From the NCBI GenBank assembly GCA_944990035.1, contig CALYLX010000143.1:372001-436000 (forward strand): a stretch of DNA of 64,000 bases, in the 5' to 3' direction. This document shows positions 37,361 to 46,382 of the stretch, one piece after another. Both the position numbers and the translations under genes were made by a program. The notes under the pieces are model-generated. The model had not been told where the DNA came from. It worked only from the letters and a program-made list of their open reading frames with translations, and searched no databases. The stretch's first letter is position 1. The number at the start of each line of letters is the position of its first letter. Source of the DNA: Clitopilus passeckerianus (lineage: Eukaryota; Basidiomycota; Agaricomycetes; Agaricales; Entolomataceae).

Positions 37361-37953
37361 CTAATGGACCTCCTTCATGTCGTCCACCATCCAGAGGACT
37401 GTTCCACCCGATGTCTTCTTCCCATTCTCTATACTATAGAGAGTTGCATAAATCGTGATCCTGCGGCCGCCTTCAATCCTACACGCCAAAAGCAAATATA
37501 CAATCAGTATACATATTCTTTTCTATACAGAAGGGGGGAACGTACTTGAGATCCATGTTCGTCCACTGGCCTTTATTCATATTCTTATCTTTGTTATACT
37601 TCTTCTGTGCGAAGGCTATGACCTGCTTAGCCTCTCCAGAAGTACAATGTGTGCACTTGATACTGATTGGCTTCTTGCTATGGAGCAGGTCTGTCAAGCC
37701 GCGGGACGAGACGTCGAGGTCTTCAAGCGGGTCAAGCGCCCATCGAGCTGCGAAGTCGTTCAAGTCTTCAGTCTCGGCAAGATCTCGTTGCTGTTGGTTG
37801 GAAAAGGACAGTCAATACTCAGGTCAAATGAGTAGTAAGGTGGAATGAACATGCCTGAGCATCGTCTAGTCTCCACGGTCTCCCTCTCGCACCAAGTACC
37901 GGGCTGGCGGCCAAAAGCCCAGAAAGAAGGGCTAAAGCAATGGAGAGTTTCAT
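37361..37953 (-). CDS. Small secreted protein, tandem copy 2
   Basis: Paralogue of 36047-36595. ATG 37951-37953, signal peptide MKLSIALALLSGLLAASPVLG, then ARGRPWRLDDAQ. Exon 2 gives QRDLAETEDLNDFAARWALD, a stretch of about 20 residues partly missing from copy 1, then ISIKCTHCTSGEAKQVIAFA and KYNKDKNMNKGQWTNMDL. Exon 3 gives IEGGRRITIYATLYSIENGK and ends WMVDDMKEVH. Intron 1 (37791-37854, 64 bases) begins with GC, not GT; the only nearby GT would bring an in-frame stop, so a GC-AG intron is the best reading. About 150 residues. Confidence 0.7.
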
Positions 37954-38345
37954 GGTCACTGGAGAGGACTCGAGCTTCTATTCGAAGAAGGATGACAGGA
38001 TAAGAATGGATGAAAGGTGGTGAAAGTGACCAGTAGCACGCAGAGAACCCGGAAATGGGAAGTAGATAGAGACCGGCTCAATCTGAGGAAACCAACATCA
38101 CAGAGGTGGGGGTTTTATACGTTGGCGGCTGGTCCCCGGTATTTTCGAGGGTTCGCTGGCGTCAAGCGATCTGGTATCATGCCCATCATCAGGGAAAACG
38201 CAGAAATCGAAGATTCAAGGCGCTGTCGCGATTTACCGAGTTGAAATACACGAGCAAGAGACGAGCGTTGGCATGGATGATGGTGGTGAAACGGAGAGGT
38301 GCGGAAGTCGGGCCGCGTCAAAGGCATCAATTCTCGACCAGCTTG
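37361..38345 (-). repeat. Tandem duplication unit 2 of secreted-protein gene and promoter
   Basis: Counterpart of 36047-36970. Similarity runs upstream of the start codon to about 38345, ending near GTCGGGCCG...TCAAAG...CATCAATT, which both units contain. Confidence 0.6.
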
Positions 38346-38804
38346 GGGTGCTCCTCACAGTAAAGTCCTTCAATAAACGAGGAGTTGCACTCGTAGAAAA
38401 CTCTCCTCCTATGCCAGAAAATTCGACAAAATGACTACCAGCGTCGATCCATCACCACGACCACACAGCCAGCGCTCATCCCAGGCACCACATCGCGTTG
38501 CAAGGAAAGATCCCCATGAAACATAGCAACTTCATTCCCATCCAACAGAAGCCAGAGCCTGCCACTGATTTTTACCCGACGACCGAGCGACGCCGTTGCG
38601 CATGGAATTCAAAGGAAGAACCACGTGGTGTGGCGTATTGGAAGCTGAGGACGCGAACTTTTGGACGCGTCTTCACGCGTCCTCGAACTCCGAAGAAAGA
38701 ATTCATTTCTGGCATCTATATACATATCTTCTGCAAACACCTTGCTCCACCCAAAGGAATCCCCAGCAAATAAATACAAAATCCTCTAAACAAGCATCCA
38801 CATC
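38346..38804. other. Interval with paired ACGCGT sites
   Basis: No supported gene. ACGCGT occurs at 38665-38670 and 38675-38680, arranged as an inverted pair GGACGCGTCTTCACGCGTCC. The nearest start codon downstream is that of secreted copy 2, over 700 bp away, so a promoter role is doubtful. Confidence 0.3.
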
Positions 38805-41253
38805 TCAAGGACATAACTTCTTCGCAACCTCCTCAACCAGCTTCTTCACATCCGCCTTCTTCACGTCCTTCTCCACCTTCCTTGTCAGAACATCCTTCGC
38901 TTGCAACACATCCAGTAGGGGCTTAAGCGAATGCTCATACGAGGGTGAAAGGCGAAGTGCGAACGCCAGTGATGCAGTAAGACGATGAACTACAAAGGCG
39001 AATCCGGAATCAGCGTGGGCCCAGAAGAACAGATAGAAACAGAAACTGCAACATACCAACTTCCTCACTCCCCTCCTCCCTATCCAGCGCCTCAACAACA
39101 GCACTAACAATCTCCACCTCCCAATCCTCATCCTCCATCACCTCACCTATCTCCGCCTCCCGTCCTCGGACTCCAACAATAGCACCCGTTCCACCTCTAA
39201 CCTTCCCTACCCTATACGCCTGCACGACTCCAACGAGGTTGAACACCAAACTAGCACTCGCAGTCCTCACACCCGCATCAGAATGCAACAGGCTCCCAAC
39301 CAATACAGCAGTCAACTCGTTTCGCTTCTCTTGGTACATCCGCCTCGCCAAGATCGGTGACGAGAAGGTGTTCGCTAACATCCGCAGAACGGTGAGGAGG
39401 AAGCTCTTCGGTGAAGTTTCTGGTGTAGCCAGGGCATCAGCTGCTACTTTGAGGAAAAGAGAGATCAGGTCGGATGGAGAGGAGGGGTTCGCCAGGGTGC
39501 CGACTGCTGGGTCGAGGAATGCAAGACGCCACATATCGACGAGAGGGAAAAGGTTCGCAGGAGGTAGTGCTTTAGTCAAAGTCTGAGTAGCTTTTGACCA
39601 AGTCGTCAAAAGCGCAGGGGTTGCAGATGGTCCAGGTTTAGCTGCTGGTGTTCCTGGTGAGGTAGGAGGGAATCGAGCCTTGAGGTATGGCGCAACCGAG
39701 CCTGTCAAGACCTGTTTGACCTGAGCTTGGGTTTGAGGGGGCGAGGTCCAGGTAGCGGCATCGATGAAGGAGGAGAACTTGGTGATGATGGTGTCGATAG
39801 GTGGGACCTGGGAGAACAGGATCGGGTTCAGGGACAAGGCCTGGATTGCTGGGAGGGAGAGCGACCTGTGTGGATGTGCTGTGTCAAAATCTCAGAGACT
39901 GGGCGAAGAAAAAGCAGAAGAGGTAGGTGCATACGTGGATAGGCCTGATACATCAGCAGATCGACTTGTGACTTGAGTTCTTGCGCATCAGCACCTTTCG
40001 TTTCGTCCACCTATCCAAATTCTACGTCAAATGACAATGCTTATTTCAAGAGCATGAAAACTGACCTTATTCCCATCCAAGAAAAAGATGAATGTTGGAG
40101 TGGCACTCACGCTCCATTGACTAGCCAGTCCCTGTGCGGCACCAACACCAATATCAATCTTCGCAAACCCAACCCCAGGACCACCTTGCATCTTTGGCCC
40201 CTTCTCTTCCGCCAAACGCTCGAACACAGGCTCAATCATCCTACACGGTGGACATGTTTTACTAGTGAAAAACGCCACTGCAGCACGATGAGTGCGAAGG
40301 AAGGATTGGAAGGATGCAGTGTTGGTAATCAGATGAACTGGAGCGGTGAGGGTCTGCGTTCCTTGCGAGCCTGGTGTAGGTGCAGATGGAGGTGTGGAGG
40401 TAGGTGATCGCGTGGCTTGTAGGGCCAGCGCTTGCAGAAGATTGGCTGCGAGCTGTTGTGACTCTGCTTGGGTTCCTGCTGCAACAGGAGGTGTAGAGGG
40501 AACTGGGGCTGGGGGTGTGGGTGCGGCAGAGGCGGGACGGCGGAACATGGCATCAATTGTTGGCCGAAGTGCTGCACCGAAAGGTGAGGAAAGAAAGTCG
40601 CTGGGCAGGTCTAGGCAGAGTCAGAAAGACAAGTCATTTCGAGGCATGGGGGAAGTACCTTTCACATAATCAGGAATAGAGCGTCCGGTCAAGAAGCCGA
40701 CAACATCGTTGGTAAAGGAGTTGCAGTTAAATTCTACGCAAAAATGTTAGAACCTAGCGCTAAGTACGAGGCTCCTAATGGGCGCTGACCTAGTAGATGA
40801 TACTTAATACAAGATGAGCCGACGAACAGACGAGGGGTTACTGAACGAACTTACTTTATCTGCTGTATAGTGGCCTCGCATCTCTGCAAGATATTCATTA
40901 AAAGTTTCTTCATCAATTGCAGTTTCTCCCATGTCTTCTATCTTAAGAGGTTGGCCATGCTTCAGCCGACAAAATCAGTACGTATAGCTCCTCCTCAAAC
41001 AAGAAAAGCCTACGTGTGATCGCCCGGGCCGTGTTGTCAGTATCCCTTGTCCGTAGAATATCTCTTTTCCAAAGACAACAACAGAGGTATGCCTGGATAA
41101 ATCCGTCTAGATTTTCAAATTGATAAATCATGAAAAGTAAGAACAGCAAACGAACCATATTCCGTCTATTTGGCGGCCGATAAACTGCCTGGACATGGAC
41201 ATTGCGAGGCCATTGCTCAGGTCGTATACATAAAGCTTGACCTGTTGCGACAT
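38805..41253 (-). CDS. PPPDE peptidase - thioredoxin - PUL domain protein
   Basis: Three-domain protein. The N-terminal PPPDE (DeSI-type isopeptidase) domain begins at ATG 41251-41253 with MSQQVKLYVYDLSNGLAM; catalytic His is in QIDGIWHTSVVVFGKEIFYG and catalytic Cys in EFNCNSFTNDVVGFLTGRSI. A linker rich in Pro, Ala and Thr follows. The thioredoxin domain has AAVAFFTSKTCPPCRMIEPV with the CPPC redox pair and SATPTFIFFLDGNKV with the cis-proline. The C-terminal PUL domain, an armadillo-like fold that binds Cdc48/p97 in other proteins, spans ILFSQVPPIDTIITKFSSF through LLTVLRMLANTFSS to the end VEEVAKKLCP. About six introns. The combination fits a deSUMOylating or deubiquitinating role linked to Cdc48 (inference from the domains). 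Confidence 0.88.
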
Positions 41254-41305
41254 AGCGATAGAGATGAGGAGGTGGGAGTCTGGAGAAGAGAAACGCAGAT
41301 GATAC

Positions 41306-41331
41306 ACGCGTCCTTCCCAAGATAGACGCGT
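41306..41331. promoter_or_regulatory. Paired ACGCGT sites upstream of the PPPDE-PUL gene
   Basis: ACGCGT at 41306-41311 and 41326-41331, 53 to 78 bp upstream of the start codon, on the promoter side. Same motif as upstream of RCE1 and the gene at 59767. MBF-type control is inferred only. Confidence 0.35.
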
Positions 41332-44300
41332 ATGGCATCATGTGACCATTTGCCCTTGTTATTTTTTGAGGCCTCTGACTCTGATTGGCTTTCAGAGATG
41401 CGAGCGATTTTTCTGTTCCTTACACAGCAGACCGAAGGCCGCGAGGTTCACTATATACAAGACGACCCCGCTCGTCTACACTCGTGAACGGGCTAAGGTC
41501 TGAGTATTTCAGTCCCCCTTGACCAGTTCTAGCTGGACTCGGCGCTAATTTCGTCGCAATGATGAACCAGAAAAACGCCGAGGTGCAGGGCATTTTCTAA
41601 GATCCTAGCCTTGCGTCAGGGGAGAAACCTGTGCCGCTTCGGGCTTGAAAATCATCATGGGGATCGGGCAGCAAATACCTTAAATCCGTGTTCACCACAC
41701 TTGGAACGAGAACCTCAAGAGTCAACATCCTCGAATCTCGTTTCAAGAGTTCTATCGACATGGGTAGCAGTACACCAATGGATTAGTGACCGCCGTGCAG
41801 TCTTCCCCGAGGTTTTCCTCGAGAAGTAATTGCACAGTCGTATCGCGGGCCGCGATACTCGTCGTCCTCAGCTGTCGCATCGAGCTCTCGCTCACACTTG
41901 GCGGTAACGCAACACTTACGGTCAAGCTACCGGTGATATATAGCTCGAGCACGGGTACCTGCTCTAGAGCTGTGGATCGTCAATTGTCCACCGCGGGTCG
42001 CCAATTTTACCTGCCCGGTCGGCCGCGATGGCACCCAGATGCCAGCGGTGACGCTCGCAATCTTGGAGATGCATCAAGGTTGTATGCTTCTGTTCGGCGT
42101 TGTGGAAGGTACCGTGGTACGGTACCGTATCAACGGGTGGGGTGTAGAGTGGTGGGACGCAGGATGTCATGCACGAGGAAACTTAGTGGTGGTGGACAGG
42201 GAGGAAGGCTTTGCTGCCCTTCAGTTCACTTCGCAGCCCGTGGTTCTTTGGACCACGGAACTCGATTCAGACTACTCTCGGTCTGCTGTGTCGAATTTTT
42301 TGCTCTCGCTCATTTCTATGAGCACTTTGTCTCACTTGGACCGTGCACCAAGCTTGTTGAAGGTATGTCGTGTTTCTACTCTTTTTGCCGTTCGTTGCTG
42401 ATGCCCTTTCTAGGTATGTTTTCCATATGTCCTTGATCCCTGAGTTCCTGTGTCCCAATCAACGCTGTACTATCTACAAAACTTGAGAATGCACATATCG
42501 TTGATAACATCCTTTCCTCTCTTCTCCCTATCTAAGTCATCCGAAGATGAAAAGTTCCAAAAATTATGCAACACTGACGCCTCCCAAGGAGCGCTGCTAT
42601 TCCGAAGAACCTCAGGCCACACATCAACCAATCCCTGAAGCCTACACCAACCATCGCCCCCACACCACCAGCTCCTCGTACACGCACCCTGCAAGCCTCT
42701 CAATACATGCTGGAGTACATCGGATCCACAACTAAATGCTTCGCACGATATAGCCGAGGCGCCTCTAGAGGAACCTGCAGGGTAATGGGTCAACACAACA
42801 ACCCTGACAGTGTTATGCGGCATGCAAGAAGCATGCGAGCGTGTCGATAGAGCCAGAAAATGTGGAGGGATAAAAGTGTGCAGTCTCCTCGTGCTGATAG
42901 GCTACAAGGCATAGCGCTTATGCCGACCTCCTCAATGAGAAGGCCTTGCAATGGTCCTCGCTGTGAAAGGGGTCTTGGGACGCCAATGCACGAGCATGGC
43001 GCGAGCTCGAGCTCAGCAGTGGTCATATTCGCGAGGATGGACTGGAGTCCTGTACGGGGCGAACAGTGCAGTGCGACGAGTGTTGCTGGAAGGGTTAGAA
43101 AGGCAACACGTTGAGGGGACAGCAGATTATATAGAGGATTTGGCGCTCAGGACCTATTGGGACCACATGTAGGCTCGTTTTGTCCACGAAAGCGCCCATC
43201 CACCACGCCACATCATGTGTTAAACAATTGCAAGAGACGCCGGAAAATATAAATGAATTGAGTTTATATAATAGAGTACATGGAAATTAGACAAGGTCAG
43301 GAGCTAAAGCGTACTCTACAAATACTACTCATGAAAATGAGCAAAGGCAAAAAATTAGAAAGACCACAGCAGTCAGAGAATAGTCTGAATCGAGTTCTAC
43401 GATGCAAAAGCACCACAGACCGCGAAGTGAACTGAAGGGCAACTCGCCCCACACCCAGTCACAACACCCAGGACTTCTCGTACATGGCACTCTGCAGGCT
43501 ATGAACGACACCCGCTCCAGCTAGTATGGCGCCTGTCTACCGCTAAACGCACCAGACGAGCTAACCAAAAAATGCACGGACTCGGCAGCACCCCGAAATG
43601 AGGACTCTCTGACGAACAAGTCGTTGGCCGAGTCCTGTACGAGGAAACTCGGTGGGTGATAGCCAACGCCCAAAGCTCAGAAGCAGGGACCGGTGTAATC
43701 CTGTTCTGAGCTGCACCCTGCTGCCGGTCATGATGCACCGCTGGAGTTGTCATGTCGAACGACACCTTGCGCTCGAGTGATCCCACGCGGGTATGCGGAG
43801 AAGAGGTACAACGTACAAACTGGACAGCGAAGGCCTTGGCGAACGCCCATACGCAGGTTGTACGAGGGGGAACTCAATCTCCTGAGTCATGCCGATAAAG
43901 TCCTGATAAAAACCCTTCGTTGGTGTTGCGACAATTAAGGGCGTCGAGTCGAGCTGCCCAGTCCCCTTGACGACTTTCAAGCCTGACTCGACACAGCTCT
44001 CCCCCAACCAAAGTCGGGATCTTCGAGCGGAAGTGTGAGTTGGCAATTTTCTGGTTCGTCATGTCCGCATTTTATTGCTGGACCCATCTAGAGCCAATCT
44101 AGGGAGAAAGATAATGCTCAGACCTTGACCCGTTCGTGATATTTGGACTACAAGAGTCCTGTGCGTGACGAACAATCGCGGCCTTCTGACTGGAGTGGTT
44201 GAGAAAGAAAGCTGCTCGCTTGAATTGGTGAAAGTCATTCAAAGTTCACGGCAACTCCCGCAGGTTGATATCCCCGAAAAGACGAGAGTGATGCAAACCC

Positions 44301-44407
44301 AAAGAGGAATGTTCTCAAAAATGAATCTGTGAAATGTGCATCATGCACGGAGGAAGCGCCATGTCAGAACCTGAGGTTTTCCGAGTTTCCTCACCTCTCA
44401 ATCATCT
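41332..44407. other. Gene-poor 3 kb with degenerate repeats
   Basis: No full gene is visible. Frames of up to 216 codons (41786-42436 plus) are cysteine- and arginine-rich and look random. The region includes the inverted and direct repeats described separately. A string of CTCGAGCACGGGTAC-type palindromes near 41945 was noted without interpretation. Confidence 0.35.
42185..43790. repeat. Degenerate repeat island with inverted copies
   Basis: Plus 42215-42234 and minus 43422-43441 share 20 identical bases (TGCCCTTCAGTTCACTTCGC), and plus 42258-42274 and minus 43381-43397 share GAACTCGATTCAGACTA, in the same order, so a stretch of at least 150 bp is repeated in inverted orientation. A third, weaker copy lies on the minus strand at about 42500-43026: its frames HIFWLYRHARML and CTRSWWC resemble CIFWLARLVRLA and CTRSPGC in the 43330-43786 copy. 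Nature unknown: mobile element remnants or a dead gene family. Confidence 0.5.
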
Positions 44408-46075
44408 ATGCCGACTACAAGGATCATCACTACTTCCTCAACGAGCATGGAACCCGCTTTCCTGACCGACAACTTGAAACTCAAGTCAAACGGCAGTCTT
44501 TCGTCATTCCAGCTTGAGCAAGCTCGTGAAGTTCTCGGCAGGTTCGAGAGAAAGGCTGCCTATCTCGACGACGAGATCAACGAGCTTCAAAATAGGCTCG
44601 ATGATCTCTTGAATCAAAGATGGGAGCTGGAGGGGCAAATCACCGACTACAAGAAGCTAACGTCCTGTCACCGTCGCCTTCCCCCCGAAATACTACGAAT
44701 GATCTTCATCTCCTGTCTCCAAGAAGGAGTAAACCCTCCAATAGATGCTCGTCAAGCTCCGTTGGTTCTGATTCAAGTTTGTAACACGTGGAGAAAGCTT
44801 GCCTTGGAGACACCAGCATTGTGGGACGCCGTCCATGTCGAAATTCCTGACATCGTTTGCGACCCCTCGAATGGACCAAGTCCAGCCCTTGACGGTTATG
44901 AGAGCTCACTTTCGCAGTGGCTTGCACGCTCCAGCGGCCTTCCACTTTCATTTTCCTTTATAGACGACAGTTTCCCTACATTTTTGCGATGGCCAGATGC
45001 TCGAGAGCAATACTCCGCTCGTTTGCTGAGAATCCTCGAGGTTCATGCCCATCGCTGGGAACATGTCGAGCTCATCATCCCCATTGGTCTCATATCGAGA
45101 AACCTCGCACTTTCTTCCCCTCACATGAGCCTCCCCACTCTTGAATCTCTCGACATTCGCTTTACCAATCACCTTGGCATTCCGGCACCCCCATTTCCCA
45201 TTGCAGCTAATGTGATACACCCAATTTTACGCTCACCATCTCTGCGGTCGCTGCATCTGGGATATGTTAGCTTCATCCGTTCACAGTTTGGAACCATCCC
45301 AACCAACTGGCAGAACATTTCGGAGCTGAGCCTCGGGGATGAAACTGGGTACTGCACCAACCAAGCTTTGTTTCCTGCCACCGCCCTAAACATTCTTTCA
45401 TACTTCCCCCAGCTCGTCTCATGCCGAATCTCGCTGTTTCATAACACACACCCTTTCTTTTTTAGTGCCAACGACATCACCCTGCCTTTGCTAAAGTCAC
45501 TAGCAGTTAGGATATCCTTATCGGCCACACAAGGAGGAGGACACGAAGAGGGCATATCGTCGTTCTTCAGCGCTCTCAATCTGCCCAGATTAGACACCTT
45601 TGAATATATCAGTGCTGCGACGAGTGCACAGCTTCCCCCCTTCGTGCATCTATTCAGGAGACCTCATCACCTCAACACCCTCAAAATTTTCGTTCAAGGC
45701 CCTTCAAGGATTCAACTCCTGTCCTGCTTAGCTCTCTGCCCAGATATCGCAGAACTCCACCTTTCCGTGTTGGCATCTAGGGCACTCCTGCCCGTCCTAA
45801 ACACGCCTTATCAAGGAAATATTCCTTGTCCCAGACTCGAGCATATCACAATCGATTGTGATCCCCCAATGTCTCTTGATGAATTCACAGATATGTGCAA
45901 CATACAACCGGGTGGCATTCGAGTCGATCGGAGCGTTCTCTTCCTCAAGAAAGCAGCCAACCAGCTACGGAGGACCGATCTCGAGGAACGCATCAAGTTT
46001 ATATGGGAAAGGATGCAGCTGCGTCATCCGCTCTTGGTTGAGCAGCTCAACCAGGTTTACCGTCTTACACCCTGA
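44408..46075 (+). CDS. F-box/LRR-type protein 1
   Basis: Predicted substrate adaptor of an SCF ubiquitin ligase. 555 codons in a single exon from ATG 44408. Residues about 35-85 form a coiled coil (DEINELQNRLDDLLNQRWEL), followed by the F-box-like motif RRLPPEILRMIFISCLQEG and CNTWRKLALETPALWDAVHV. The rest is a divergent leucine-rich repeat region (SLPTLESLDIRF, SPSLRSLHLGYVSF, DIAELHLSVLASRALLPVLN). It stops after LNQVYRLTP, but the DNA immediately downstream (to about 46200) encodes, in another frame, LKSVDFRLARRFHEEAKRRL and FRDDYYGML, the C-terminal block of its paralogues. So this copy is shortened by about 43 residues by a frame change near 46045-46075. Confidence 0.78.
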   Translation: MPTTRIITTSSTSMEPAFLTDNLKLKSNGSLSSFQLEQAREVLGRFERKAAYLDDEINELQNRLDDLLNQRWELEGQITDYKKLTSCHRRLPPEILRMIFISCLQEGVNPPIDARQAPLVLIQVCNTWRKLALETPALWDAVHVEIPDIVCDPSNGPSPALDGYESSLSQWLARSSGLPLSFSFIDDSFPTFLRWPDAREQYSARLLRILEVHAHRWEHVELIIPIGLISRNLALSSPHMSLPTLESLDIRFTNHLGIPAPPFPIAANVIHPILRSPSLRSLHLGYVSFIRSQFGTIPTNWQNISELSLGDETGYCTNQALFPATALNILSYFPQLVSCRISLFHNTHPFFFSANDITLPLLKSLAVRISLSATQGGGHEEGISSFFSALNLPRLDTFEYISAATSAQLPPFVHLFRRPHHLNTLKIFVQGPSRIQLLSCLALCPDIAELHLSVLASRALLPVLNTPYQGNIPCPRLEHITIDCDPPMSLDEFTDMCNIQPGGIRVDRSVLFLKKAANQLRRTDLEERIKFIWERMQLRHPLLVEQLNQVYRLTP

Positions 46076-46382
46076 AGTCGGTCGATTTTCGGTTGGCCAG
46101 GAGATTTCATGAGGAAGCCAAAAGAAGGTTGCAGCCCATGATGGCAGACGGACTCAACATTTTATTCCGCGACGATTACTATGGCATGCTTGATTTTTGA
46201 TGGTCTTATAATAGATTACGTCGAGCGCCTCTCTTTTTCCCCTTTACTGCTTGAATTCGTGTACAGACAAATTTTTGTTGTATTGGTTTACAAAGACTTT
46301 AAAATGCACTGGTCGTCTACGCGCTGTTCCCCATTGGCCACCTCTGGTGCACATCCGTTTTGGCAAGTCCTCCAAATGAATT

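Noticed and set aside
41786..42436. 216-codon plus-strand ORF as a gene
   Set aside because: Composition is arginine/cysteine-rich without any domain, it overlaps a repeat that also occurs inverted at 43.4 kb, and there is no signal peptide.
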